A stretch of DNA of 64,000 nucleotides from an uncultured Lachnospiraceae bacterium (GTDB taxonomy: Bacteria > Bacillota > Clostridia > Lachnospirales > Lachnospiraceae). Position numbers and translations under genes: made by a program. The DNA lies in the NCBI GenBank assembly GCA_910578085.1, contig CAJTPM010000017.1:24837-88836 (forward strand), read 5' to 3'. Of this stretch, positions 1-8,825 are shown piece by piece (within the stretch, counting starts at the first letter, position 1; every line of letters begins with the position of its first letter). The notes beneath the pieces were generated by a model. The model did not search any database. It was not told where the DNA came from and was given only the letters and a program-made list of their open reading frames with translations.

Positions 1-893
1 GATACTGCCTCGGCGGTACTCATAACGGCGGAAGGTTTGTCGATCCTGTGGCCGTAAGAAGAAATGCCTTCCCGCAGTTCATGATAGGTGGAGGCGAGCA
101 GTTCGGCGGCTTTTTCGTCCGGCGTTATGTCAATGCTGTTTTCGGCGGCAAGTTCGCTGACCTCGTTTAAAATGATCTGTTTTTCGAGAGAAACTTCCCG
201 TACCGGCATAACAGTCTCAAAATTGAAACGTCGCTTTAAGGCGCTGCTCATCTCGTTTACGCCCTTGTCTCTGGTGTTGGCGGTGCCGATCACATTGAAT
301 CCCGGTTTTGCGAACAGGAACCCATCATCCCCCAGCTCAGGCACATTGAGCACTTTATCGCTTAAAACGCTGATCAGGCTGTCCTGAATTTCCGCCGGCG
401 TTCTTGTGATCTCCTCAAAACGCGTGAGGATCCCGCGCTCCATTCCCACATAAAGGGGAGCGGGAACCAGGGCCTCTCTGCTCGGGCCTTTCGCCAGAAG
501 CAGCGCGTAGTTCCAGGAATATTTGATCATATCCTCGGTGGTGCCGGCAGTGCCCTGGATCGTGTTTGTGCTGATGCCGCTGATGGCAGCAGAGAGCAGT
601 TCCGAGAGCATGGTCTTTGCGGTGCCTGGTTCGCCCACTAACATCAGTCCTCTGTTTCCGGCCAGGGTGATAATGCAGCGCTCCACCAGGGCGTCGTTGC
701 CGAAGTATTTTTTACGGATGGTAATGGTTTCTCCCTGATAGATAAGAGGTTTCTGGCTTCCCAGAATAAAAGTGCGGACAGCCTGGGGGGAGAGCCGCCA
801 GTTCCCGGGTCTTCTCGCCGTATCGGCGGCCTTAAGCGCCGCCAGTTCTTTCTGATAGCGTACCTCTACGGGGGGTTTAATGCTTTCTTTCAA
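1..893 (-). CDS. MoxR-type AAA+ ATPase (partial, C-terminus outside window)
   Basis: This is a minus-strand gene whose end lies beyond base 1. Translation from a TTG at 893-891, preceded by AGGAGG at a good distance, gives about 297 residues of an AAA+ ATPase. A Walker A motif (GEPGTAKT) lies near residue 87, followed by an acidic Walker B-like segment (RFEEITRTP) and a sensor-1 region (VIGTANTRD). MoxR-type ATPases usually act as chaperones that remodel a partner protein with a von Willebrand A domain; the partner would be further downstream, outside the window. The TTG start is chosen because of the ribosome site and because no ATG upstream fits. The family is clear, the precise substrate is not. 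Confidence 0.85.
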   Translation of the reverse strand, partial: MKESIKPPVEVRYQKELAALKAADTARRPGNWRLSPQAVRTFILGSQKPLIYQGETITIRKKYFGNDALVERCIITLAGNRGLMLVGEPGTAKTMLSELLSAAISGISTNTIQGTAGTTEDMIKYSWNYALLLAKGPSREALVPAPLYVGMERGILTRFEEITRTPAEIQDSLISVLSDKVLNVPELGDDGFLFAKPGFNVIGTANTRDKGVNEMSSALKRRFNFETVMPVREVSLEKQIILNEVSELAAENSIDITPDEKAAELLASTYHELREGISSYGHRIDKPSAVMSTAEAV

Positions 894-1091
894 GGTTTCG
901 ATCCTCCTGTCAGTGAATATGAGTAAAGCTTACTATTTTACAATGCTTTCTCTACCTATGTAGAATGGGAATGAATCAGTATGACTACTGACTAAGATAA
1001 GTATACACAAAATTGCAGAAAAATTGAACAGGGAAAAACCTTAACAGACAGTAAATTAAAAAATTTCAGCTAAATCGGTTTTCAAACCACA

Positions 1092-1136
1092 TTGACGACG
1101 AAGGATAGATGTAATATGCTATAGTTATAAAACTAT
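1092..1136 (+). promoter_or_regulatory. Promoter with adjacent palindrome upstream of PAP2 gene
   Basis: TTGACG (1092-1097) and TATGCT (1115-1120) are separated by 17 bases, a good sigma-A promoter. Directly after it, ATAGTT-ATAA-AACTAT (1121-1136) is a short perfect palindrome over the expected transcription start. It could be an operator, but this is inference. It is the only clear signal in the 345-base gap between the divergent ATPase and phosphatase genes. Confidence 0.55.
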
Positions 1137-1238
1137 AAGCTTCCCTGCGCAATCGGAAGATTCAAAGAAATTTCCCATAGAGCGAAAGAGAAATTTTGTG
1201 ACAGGAAGCAGTATCGGATCATGGGAGGAGAAGCCTGC

Positions 1239-1835
1239 ATGGAAGTTGAACTGCGTATTCTGGATTTTATACAAAGCCTTCGCACGCCTTTTGGCGATGT
1301 GGCGATGCCGTTTATCTCAAAACTGGGAAATACCGGAATGATCTGGATCATACTGGCCCTTGTTTTGCTGATTATTCCTAAGACAAGAAATTATGGGATA
1401 CTGGTGACGGCGGCGTTACTTGCGGATGTCATTTTGTGCGATGGAATATTGAAACATCTGTTTCGGAGAGTCCGGCCCTGTGATATCAATATCGCTGTTC
1501 AGCTTATAATTCCCAGACCGAAAGATTTTTCCTTTCCGTCGGGGCATACGGCCTGTTCCGTTGCGGTATCAACAGCACTCTTTCTTGTCAGGGAAAAAGG
1601 ACCTACCGCAGAAAGTCAGCAGGACCGGGTGCGCAGGCTGATGGGAAAGCTGTGGATCCCGGTGTGGATCCTGACGGCGGTGATCGCTTTTTCGAGGATG
1701 TATCTGTATGTGCATTATCCGACAGACATCTTGGGTGGGATTGTCACCGGGCTGGCAGCGGGGTATATTGGATTTAGAGTGACGGAGAAGCTGAGAGTAC
1801 ATACGCAGAATCGGCAAAATAAAACCGGACACTGA
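1239..1835 (+). CDS. PAP2-family membrane phosphatase
   Basis: 198 residues with the three signature blocks of the PAP2 / acid phosphatase superfamily: K72...RP79-80 (KHLFRRVRP), PSGH at 100-103, and SR...H...D at about 152-163 (SRMYLYVHYPTD). Several hydrophobic segments place it in the membrane with the active site at the outer face. Such enzymes dephosphorylate undecaprenyl pyrophosphate or phosphatidate-type lipids; which one applies here cannot be told. The start at 1239 is preferred over an in-frame ATG at 1221 because GGGAGGAG sits correctly ahead of 1239. It is followed after 70 bases by deoD, probably on the same transcript. Confidence 0.88.
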   Translation: MEVELRILDFIQSLRTPFGDVAMPFISKLGNTGMIWIILALVLLIIPKTRNYGILVTAALLADVILCDGILKHLFRRVRPCDINIAVQLIIPRPKDFSFPSGHTACSVAVSTALFLVREKGPTAESQQDRVRRLMGKLWIPVWILTAVIAFSRMYLYVHYPTDILGGIVTGLAAGYIGFRVTEKLRVHTQNRQNKTGH

Positions 1836-1905
1836 AAAAAGAACAGCTTATGCGCGGAAAGCAGTGAAAAACGAGAAATTATTTGAACGAGAAGGGAGAA
1901 AAACT

Positions 1906-2622
1906 ATGGGACAGACAAACACACCGACACCGCATAACGAGGCAAAATACGGAGAGATCGCAAAGACGGTTCTGATGCCGGGAGATCCTCTTCGGGCGAA
2001 ATTTATCGCGGAGACTTGGCTGGAAAATCCGGTCTGCTTTAATCAGGTGCGAAATATGTTAGGCTACACCGGGACTTACAAAGGAAAGGAAGTTTCGGTG
2101 ATGGGGAGCGGTATGGGAATACCCTCTATCGCGCTCTATTCCTATGAGCTGTATCACTTTTACGGCGTGGAGAGCATAATCAGAGTGGGCAGCGCGGGTG
2201 GCTTGCAGGAAGGTATGAAATTAAAAGATCTGGTGATCGCCATGGGGGCATGCACGGATTCCTCTTATGCAGGACAGCTTAACGTGCCGGGCAGCTTTGC
2301 ACCGATCGCGGACTTTGGTCTGCTGGAGAAGGCGGTTTTTGCAGCTAGGGAGAAAAATATCAGCGTAAAAGTGGGAAATGTGCTCTCGGCGGATGCTTTC
2401 TATAACTTTGATACAAGCCGGACAAGAAGATGGGCGGATACAGGCGTACTGGCCGTGGAGATGGAGTCGGCGGCTCTCTACATCAATGCCGCGCAGGCGA
2501 AGAAAAAAGCGTTGAGTCTCCTGAGCATATCCGATCACGTTTTCACGGGTGAGGAACTGACGGCCAAAGAGCGACAGGTCGAATTTAAGAATATGATTGA
2601 AGTAGCGTTGGAGCTGGCATAA
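1906..2622 (+). CDS. deoD: Purine nucleoside phosphorylase, DeoD type
   Basis: 238 residues, the usual size of hexameric bacterial DeoD (about 235-240). It cleaves purine (deoxy)ribonucleosides with phosphate to the free base and (deoxy)ribose-1-phosphate in the salvage pathway. Visible family motifs are VLMPGDPLRAK near residue 20 (phosphate-binding R), GMGIPS near 65, RVGSAGG near 87 and AVEMESAALY near 178, which contains the nucleoside-binding glutamates. A start at 1906 follows GAAGGGAG; an upstream in-frame GTG at 1864 would add 14 residues unlike the family and has no good ribosome site. No terminator with a T-run is evident after the gene. Confidence 0.95.
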   Translation: MGQTNTPTPHNEAKYGEIAKTVLMPGDPLRAKFIAETWLENPVCFNQVRNMLGYTGTYKGKEVSVMGSGMGIPSIALYSYELYHFYGVESIIRVGSAGGLQEGMKLKDLVIAMGACTDSSYAGQLNVPGSFAPIADFGLLEKAVFAAREKNISVKVGNVLSADAFYNFDTSRTRRWADTGVLAVEMESAALYINAAQAKKKALSLLSISDHVFTGEELTAKERQVEFKNMIEVALELA

Positions 2623-2729
2623 GTGATTTTTCAGTCCGGTCTGTATTGCATAAATTGAAAAAAGTTTTCCGTTTGACAGCAGGAGTCGGCGATCCCGCAA
2701 TATTTGCCAGGAATATGTTCTGACAAATA

Positions 2730-4313
2730 TTACAGATTGTCGAACACTGCTGTCTCTTTTTCGAGTTCTTTGACAACTTCCTGATTGGTATCCATGCGCT
2801 GGGTGATATCTTCCATTTCGTCAACAAGGCTTCTGGTATTATCGGCAACGCCGGCGATCCCGTCGGCGCCCTCATCGATGGCCTTTGTGATGGTTTCAAT
2901 GGAATCCGCGATTTCGGACATGGAGCTTTTCAGGCTTTCCGTCTGTACCTGAAATTTGTCCATGGCATGGCGGATATAGGCGGCATCTTCTTTGTACTGA
3001 CTGCCGGACTGGATGAAAGCCTGGAATTCCGTCAGGACAGACTGCTTCATGTAGTCGATCAGATGCTGTGCATTTTCCGCAAGATTATATACGGCGGCAG
3101 TCACGCCGCTGTTGATTGCCTGTATCCGGCTGGCGGTTTCCCTGCTGGAGGCGGCAAGAGCGCTCACTTCTTCTGCAACAATGGAAAAACCTCTTCCGGC
3201 GGCTCCGGCGTTGGCGGCTTCTATGGAAGCATTGAGGGAGATCAGTCTTGTTTGATTGGCTATGGAAAGTATTTCGCTGGTAAGCGTCTCAATCTGATCT
3301 ACGCTTTTGCTCCTTTCAATCGCATCATTGAGGGAGCGCAGGATCTCCTCGGCTTTGGCGCTGGTAGTCTCCGCGCTGCTTTGAGCGGACTGCTGCATGT
3401 TGTCTGCGCGGGTATTCATATGGATGGTATAGTCAGTGATCGCGCCGCATTCTTCCGCCATACTCTGAACATCCAATGATACAGACCGTGCATTGTCGTT
3501 GATGTCCGATATATTGCCGGCCACATCCTGAATGGTTGCGGATATCCGGTGGGCGAGAGAGGAGAGACCTTCCGCGTTTTCTCTGGAAGTCTGGGTACTG
3601 TTTAACACATCTTCGGTCATATTGTTGATGTGTCCCGAACTTTCCCGGATAGTATTCAGAATATTCTTGACAGGAATCACAACGTTGCTGGTAATAAGTT
3701 TCATATCCGCAAATACTAACGAAATACAGGCGATAACTGCAGCGACAGCCACCACCAGAGAGATAATATATACAATAGAAAGGCGTGTTCTCGCTCTGGC
3801 CGTCTGATCGCTGATGGAAGTATTCAGGGCGTCGATATCTTTTCCCATTGCTCCGGCATAAGCGGCCACATCCCCGTTGGCAAGAATATAGGCATCCTGC
3901 GTTTTATGCCCTGCACTGGCACAGACCAGATAGACCAGTGCGTGTTTGAAAGAGGCATAATCGGACAACAGTGATTCGTACTGTGTCTGATCTTCCGGTA
4001 TGACATAGTTTTCATATTCTGCCAGCATATCGTCCAGAAGAGCCTCTTCCTCTTTGATCTGCTGAACAAGGAGGATCATGGTATTATAGTCTGTTGCCAC
4101 GATGTGGCTGAGAGCCATTTTATGAATATTCATGGAAGACTGGGAGATTTTCGCCAGCCGGCTTTTGCCATCCATATAATTATCGGCAATATTGGCGGCG
4201 TTTGCATTTACATTGTGGATATTGATAAGGGAAAGAATATTTGACAGCAGAGCTACCATACCCAAAAGAGCGATCGGTATGATCAAACGCTGCTTTAAAC
4301 TGATATCTTTCAT
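2730..4313 (-). CDS. Methyl-accepting chemotaxis protein
   Basis: 527 residues. One membrane helix lies at about 11-30 and a second at about 178-202, enclosing a roughly 145-residue helical extracellular domain of four-helix-bundle type. The C-terminal cytoplasmic half is a long coiled coil. Its highly conserved tip (ISLNASIEAANAG, around residue 360) binds CheA and CheW. No convincing HAMP motif is seen after the second helix. The gene lies 40 bases downstream of a sugar-binding lipoprotein on the same strand, so the receptor may read the loaded lipoprotein; this is inference from context. AAGGAG precedes the start. Confidence 0.92.
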   Translation of the reverse strand: MKDISLKQRLIIPIALLGMVALLSNILSLINIHNVNANAANIADNYMDGKSRLAKISQSSMNIHKMALSHIVATDYNTMILLVQQIKEEEALLDDMLAEYENYVIPEDQTQYESLLSDYASFKHALVYLVCASAGHKTQDAYILANGDVAAYAGAMGKDIDALNTSISDQTARARTRLSIVYIISLVVAVAAVIACISLVFADMKLITSNVVIPVKNILNTIRESSGHINNMTEDVLNSTQTSRENAEGLSSLAHRISATIQDVAGNISDINDNARSVSLDVQSMAEECGAITDYTIHMNTRADNMQQSAQSSAETTSAKAEEILRSLNDAIERSKSVDQIETLTSEILSIANQTRLISLNASIEAANAGAAGRGFSIVAEEVSALAASSRETASRIQAINSGVTAAVYNLAENAQHLIDYMKQSVLTEFQAFIQSGSQYKEDAAYIRHAMDKFQVQTESLKSSMSEIADSIETITKAIDEGADGIAGVADNTRSLVDEMEDITQRMDTNQEVVKELEKETAVFDNL

Positions 4314-4353
4314 TATCTTATGCTCCTTTCACAGCTGATCTGAATGTCGGGCG

Positions 4354-5589
4354 TTATGGCGCCGTAATTCCTTCCACCATGGTATCAAGTCGTTCCTGAA
4401 GGCTTTTGCCGGAGGGATTTTCGGAAAGGATATCAGCAGTAAACGTACTGACCGGTTCCCAGAAATTTCCGCCGATGCGCTGCAGACATGAATATTCCGA
4501 CTGCTCTAATAGTGCTGCGATGGCGGGTGCGCTCTGAACTTCCCCGGAGGAAGCTGCGTTTATATTGGACGGTCCCTGGCCACGGATGCGAAAACGAAGT
4601 TTCTGGTTTTCTTCGTTTGCAATCCATTCGGCCAGCTTTGCCGCCCATTCCCTGTTTTGGGAGTAAGCGTTTACGCCGATCAGTTTATAACCGGAAAAGG
4701 AAGCCATTTGAACCTGTTTTCCGGCGCATGTGTAAGAGGGCAGCTTTGCGGCGCCGAAATTTTTCCCCCAGGCCTGTTCCACAGCAACAGCATTCCACAC
4801 ACCGTTGATTCCAGCAATGATCGTATCGTTTTTAACGCCTTCCAGAAATCCGGCATCGTCTGTGCTGGTAAAGCCGGGGTGGGAAGCCATATTCTGCATT
4901 GCCCGGCCAACATCTGCACCTTTGATATCGCCTTCCGTACTGTTCCAGGTACAGTAATTGGTAATGCCGTCATCATTTAATCCTACTGTAAGCCCGGTAT
5001 TGCCAAAAAAGGAATATACATACCATCCGGAAGACCACTCCATGGAAACTTTTTTCCCGTTTTCAGCGGCGATCGCCAGCATCCGGTCAAAAGATGCGAT
5101 GTCCTGTTCGGTAAAATATTTTTTGTTATAATAGAGGAAGTAGCCATTGTCCGCAGTCAGCGGCAAAGCATACAGGGTATCGTTCACAGATGCCGCAAGG
5201 ACAGCTTCAGGCAGATTTGCCTGTTTGACGGCGTCGGCGTTTTCTATGGGTTCCAAAGCGCCAGCGGCAACCAGTGTGTTTAATTGATCATCTGCAAAAG
5301 CAAATACATCGGCTCCGCCTTCCAGATTTTCCATCAGCGCATCCATGCAGTGACTCTCGCTTTGTGGTTCGTATGTAATCTCAAAATCTGCCTGGCCATG
5401 ATATTCGGCCTTAAATCCGTCGATAATCTGCCGAAGCAATTCCTCATCTTCCTCGGCGGCCCAGACAGTCAGGGCGATCGTATCGGGAAGCTGCTGCTCT
5501 TTTGCAGGATCCGGCGTATTGCGCCGGCATCCGGTCAGCAACAGCGCCAGTAGAAGAACCGGAAGCCATTTAGAACTCTTTTTTTTCAT
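4354..5589 (-). CDS. Extracellular solute-binding lipoprotein (carbohydrate type)
   Basis: 411 residues. A lipoprotein signal peptide ends in the lipobox LLTGC, giving a lipid-anchored cysteine near residue 21. The mature part has the features of family-1 extracellular binding proteins (repeated ENGK / WSSGWY / GINGVWNA segments), which capture sugars or oligosaccharides for ABC importers. No ABC permease genes lie next to it; its neighbours are a histidine kinase upstream and a chemoreceptor downstream. A sensory role is therefore as likely as import. The start at 5589 is chosen over 5601 because GGAG lies six bases ahead and the signal peptide then begins with MKKK. Confidence 0.85.
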   Translation of the reverse strand: MKKKSSKWLPVLLLALLLTGCRRNTPDPAKEQQLPDTIALTVWAAEEDEELLRQIIDGFKAEYHGQADFEITYEPQSESHCMDALMENLEGGADVFAFADDQLNTLVAAGALEPIENADAVKQANLPEAVLAASVNDTLYALPLTADNGYFLYYNKKYFTEQDIASFDRMLAIAAENGKKVSMEWSSGWYVYSFFGNTGLTVGLNDDGITNYCTWNSTEGDIKGADVGRAMQNMASHPGFTSTDDAGFLEGVKNDTIIAGINGVWNAVAVEQAWGKNFGAAKLPSYTCAGKQVQMASFSGYKLIGVNAYSQNREWAAKLAEWIANEENQKLRFRIRGQGPSNINAASSGEVQSAPAIAALLEQSEYSCLQRIGGNFWEPVSTFTADILSENPSGKSLQERLDTMVEGITAP

Positions 5590-5660
5590 AGCATACTCCA
5601 TAAAGTAAAAATTTTAACAATTTATCTTAACATTTCCCCGGATTTTTTACAAGCGTCATT

Positions 5661-6878
5661 TTACAGTTCCGGCAGATACAAAAACAACTCAAAAATACCG
5701 TCTTCGACGCTTACTTTCAGGTTTCCCCGGTAGTGCTGCACAATGATCTCTATGCTGTGAAGCCCATAGCCGTGCCGGTTTTTATCGGGCTTTGTGGTGG
5801 GAGGCAGACCTTTTAAAGGACTGTCCTTTTTTGTGGGGTTCTTTATGGAGAGAGCCAGAATACCTTTCTGGTGGCGGGCGGTCAGTTCAATAAATCGTTT
5901 CTCTTCCGGCAGCGCCAGACAGCTCTCAATGGCGTTGTCCAGAGCGTTGGCGAACAGGACGCAGATGTCGGCTTTCTCATAGGGCATATCCTCACGGATA
6001 TCCAGCTTTACTGTCAGGGGGATACTATTTTCCCGCATAACAGCGTCTTTCACGGAAAGCACGGCGTTTACGGTCATATCGCCGCAGTAATCCGTCCGTT
6101 TGGTAAAACCGGGACTTTCCAGAAGGTGGGTGATATAGCCCGCCTTTTCATCTTCCGGAAGGAAGGCGAGAGTGTGCAGATGATTGGACAGATCGTGCTT
6201 TAAACGTCTGATCTCAAAGTGCTGCCTGCTCATGGATTCATAGTAAGACTGGTTCATCTCGGCATAAAGACTTTGTCGTTCCAGCTCTTTCTGTTTTGAT
6301 AAAACGGCAATAGTCCATAAGAGTCCGATGAAGGAGAGGACTGTGAGAAAAAGCAGAATCGTATATAAAAACAGGGAACGGTAGGAATTCTGTCCTTCAT
6401 CGGCGATCAGCACAATGCTGAGGACGATGCCCATCGGCGGAAGTGTCAGAAAAGCCATCAGGTGCCACAGGGAAGCTCCCAGCTCCGTCTCTCTGTCAGG
6501 TCCGGGAAACCGTATCAGAAGATACAAAATGAAAGAAAAGAAGTTACGGGACAACGCCATAATTCCAAGGCTGTGATAGAGCTCCAGAATATTGTCGAAA
6601 AATATGTTACACGCAAATACTGTGCTGGATAGCATCAGAGCTAACGACAGCTTTTTGGACGGAGAATCCGTGCAGCAAAACTGGATCCCCGCCAGGTAGA
6701 AAAAGAAAGTCGGGGGAAGATTGTACCAGTCTCCGATAAAAATGATCATGCAGACGATCAGGGCACTGATAAATAACAGGGCAGCATGGGCAAAACAGGA
6801 TTTCTTTATGTGAAACAGTCGTCGGATGGTGAGGTAATGAAAAAGGAAGCCGGGTAATTCAAGAAAAAGAATAAGCAT
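5661..6878 (-). CDS. GHKL sensor histidine kinase (AgrC/LytS-like partner)
   Basis: 405 residues. The first about 195 are a block of roughly six membrane helices. An H-box with H218 (KHDLSNHLHTL) follows, then a GHKL ATPase domain with an N-box near 297-306 (NALDNAIESC) and a G-box near 365 (GYGLHS). This is the architecture of AgrC-type peptide or stress sensors. H218 is the likely autophosphorylation site and the neighbouring LytTR regulator the receiver. AGGAGA stands before the start. The gene follows the regulator by 102 bases and is probably co-transcribed with it. Confidence 0.88.
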   Translation of the reverse strand: MLILFLELPGFLFHYLTIRRLFHIKKSCFAHAALLFISALIVCMIIFIGDWYNLPPTFFFYLAGIQFCCTDSPSKKLSLALMLSSTVFACNIFFDNILELYHSLGIMALSRNFFSFILYLLIRFPGPDRETELGASLWHLMAFLTLPPMGIVLSIVLIADEGQNSYRSLFLYTILLFLTVLSFIGLLWTIAVLSKQKELERQSLYAEMNQSYYESMSRQHFEIRRLKHDLSNHLHTLAFLPEDEKAGYITHLLESPGFTKRTDYCGDMTVNAVLSVKDAVMRENSIPLTVKLDIREDMPYEKADICVLFANALDNAIESCLALPEEKRFIELTARHQKGILALSIKNPTKKDSPLKGLPPTTKPDKNRHGYGLHSIEIIVQHYRGNLKVSVEDGIFELFLYLPEL

Positions 6879-6980
6879 GGATTGTCTCCTGATATCAAAT
6901 AGTATAAAAACGGTATTACGGTCTGTTCAGATTTTTGGAATTCGTCTCAAAATGCGGGGATCCGTTCTGAGACCTGCAAA

Positions 6981-7709
6981 TCAGGATCCGGAGAAGCCGG
7001 ACAAAAGCACTCTGGCCAGTTTTTCGGAGGCTTCTTTTTTGTAAGCCCTGCTGACCGGAAGCTTTTCGCAGGCGGGATTATCGACTGTGACAAAATCGCC
7101 GCCCACAAAGGTAACGTTATCGCTGTTTACCAGATAACGCTGGTGGATGCGGACAAAATTGTTGCGCACCTGCTTTTCGATATCGTTTAACTTTCCGTAG
7201 AATGTATAAGTTTTTATGACGGTGACGAGATGAATATATCTTCTGTCGCTGTAAAAGTACAGGATATCGTCCCAGGGCAGGCGATAGGCGCCGTCCGCAT
7301 TTTTTAAAACAAAGAACCGGTCTGTAGGGGGAGTAAGCAGCTCTTTGGCCCGAAGCAGCACTTCTTTCAGCTTTTCCGGGGAAACGGGTTTGACCAGAAA
7401 ATCCAGCGCATTTACCTGATAGCCGTCAAAAACATAGTCTGTGTATCCCGTCGCAAAAACGATCAGAAGATCGCGGTTTACAGTCCTGATTTTTTTGGCC
7501 GCGTCCATACCGTTTTCTTTTCCCATTTCCACATCCAGAAAAAGCAGGTCCACTTCGCCCGGATGGGCAGTGAGCCAGTTTATACAGGTGCGGCCGTTGG
7601 AGAATTCGTAGACGATCTCATCTTCCAATTCATCCATCAGTTTTTCCAGTTGTATTCTAAGCGCGTCGCGCGCGTTTTCCTCATCGTCACAGAGAGCTAT
7701 TCGAAGCAT
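6981..7709 (-). CDS. LytTR-family response regulator (AgrA/VirR type)
   Basis: 242 residues. The N-terminal receiver has acidic residues D8/D9, the phospho-acceptor D59 (LLFLDVEMG) and K107 (VKPVSPEKL). The C-terminal about 100 residues form a LytTR DNA-binding domain (IHLVTV...IHQRYLVN). Such regulators bind two direct repeats about 21-22 bases apart. It is the first gene of a minus-strand set that continues to the kinase, the binding lipoprotein and the chemoreceptor. It is divergent from a BceAB-like exporter, an obvious candidate target. AGGAAGG precedes the ATG at 7709. Confidence 0.9.
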   Translation of the reverse strand: MLRIALCDDEENARDALRIQLEKLMDELEDEIVYEFSNGRTCINWLTAHPGEVDLLFLDVEMGKENGMDAAKKIRTVNRDLLIVFATGYTDYVFDGYQVNALDFLVKPVSPEKLKEVLLRAKELLTPPTDRFFVLKNADGAYRLPWDDILYFYSDRRYIHLVTVIKTYTFYGKLNDIEKQVRNNFVRIHQRYLVNSDNVTFVGGDFVTVDNPACEKLPVSRAYKKEASEKLARVLLSGFSGS

Positions 7710-7789
7710 AAGAAATTTCCTTCCTGTTATGAATCATTGCGTGTCTGTTGTAAATATTCCGTTGGACAGTCATAAATATATTCCTTCTT

Positions 7790-7862
7790 ACTGTAGCATT
7801 TCCGGATCATTCTCTCAAGATACGTTTTGCCGGATTTTACATGAGAAGCGCCAAACTTTACA
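7790..7862 (-). promoter_or_regulatory. Promoter of the regulator-kinase operon with possible LytTR direct repeats
   Basis: On the minus strand TTGAGA (7818-7813) and TACAGT (7795-7790) are spaced 17 bases. Upstream of the -35 box two similar words, TATGTAAAGT and CATGTAAAAT, start 21 bases apart (plus-strand TTTAC cores at 7836 and 7857). That is the two-turn spacing used by LytTR regulators. The match to published AgrA/VirR boxes is only partial. They lie between the divergent transcription units and could serve both. Confidence 0.5.
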
Positions 7863-7968
7863 TATTTTGCAGCGGGGTACAGATCTTTACAAAAACGGGG
7901 CGGTATTTGACAGGACAAAATCCGGCAGGAGGAGATTGTGGTATGTTGGAAAAAAGGAGGACATACAC

Positions 7969-8712
7969 ATGCTTACAGTAAAAAATTTATACAAATCCTA
8001 TGAGACGGCAAAAACCCGTTATCCGGTGCTGAAAGGGATCAGTTTTCATGTGAAGAAGGGGGAATTTACAGCAGTGATGGGCGCGTCGGGCTCCGGCAAG
8101 AGTACGTTACTCAACTGTATTTCCTGCTATATTCCCTACGATAAGGGGGAGATTCTGTTGGGAGAGCAGAACCTGAGCGGTTTGGATCAGGAAGGGCTGG
8201 CAGCGGTTCGAAACGGGAAGCTGGGCTTTGTCTTTCAGGATTTTATGCTGCTCGACGGGCTAAGCGTAAAAGAGAATATTCTGATTCCCAGAATCATCAG
8301 AGAGAAGGCCGACAAAGAAGCGGAAGAGTACGCGGAGAGACTGATGGAACTGTTCGGTATTTCCCATATAAAAGATAAATATCCGGCGGATATCTCCGGC
8401 GGGGAGAGACAGCGAGCAGCCGTCGCAAGGAGCCTGATCAACGATCCGCTCATTATTCTGGCGGATGAGCCCACCGGAAATCTGGACAGCAAATCGAGTC
8501 GGATCGTGATAGAGGCTTTTGAGAAGGCAAAAAGCGAGATGAATTCCACGATTCTGATGGTAACCCACGACAGTTTTTCGGCTTCTTTCTGCGACAGGGT
8601 GATTCTGTTAAAGGATGGTGTGATCTATAAGGAGCTGAAACGAACCGGTGGACAGAGCAGTTTCCAGGGGTATCTGTTGGATACACTGAAAGAGATGAGC
8701 AACGCGGAGTGA
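7969..8712 (+). CDS. ABC transporter ATP-binding protein (BceA/MacB-like)
   Basis: 247 residues with Walker A GASGSGKST near 40, Q-loop (VFQDFM), signature SGGERQR and Walker B LADEPTGNLDSKS, plus H-loop VTHD. The ETGNLDS-type Walker B extension and size match the BceA/MacB/LolD group, which powers peptide-antibiotic exporters or flippases. AAAGGAGG eight bases upstream fixes the start at 7969 rather than at earlier in-frame starts. The permease gene follows after 113 bases. Confidence 0.92.
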   Translation: MLTVKNLYKSYETAKTRYPVLKGISFHVKKGEFTAVMGASGSGKSTLLNCISCYIPYDKGEILLGEQNLSGLDQEGLAAVRNGKLGFVFQDFMLLDGLSVKENILIPRIIREKADKEAEEYAERLMELFGISHIKDKYPADISGGERQRAAVARSLINDPLIILADEPTGNLDSKSSRIVIEAFEKAKSEMNSTILMVTHDSFSASFCDRVILLKDGVIYKELKRTGGQSSFQGYLLDTLKEMSNAE

Positions 8713-8825
8713 AAATTTGCGCTTATGAGCATAGTTTTGATAAATTGGCTGCGGCAGAAATGTTGTTTGTGATGATAAGAGGAGATGGGGAAAAACCCGG
8801 AAATGCCGCAGTGAGGAGGTTATTT

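Noticed and set aside
4354..5589. Part of a complete sugar ABC importer
   Set aside because: No permease or ATPase genes adjoin the lipoprotein; its neighbours are sensory genes.
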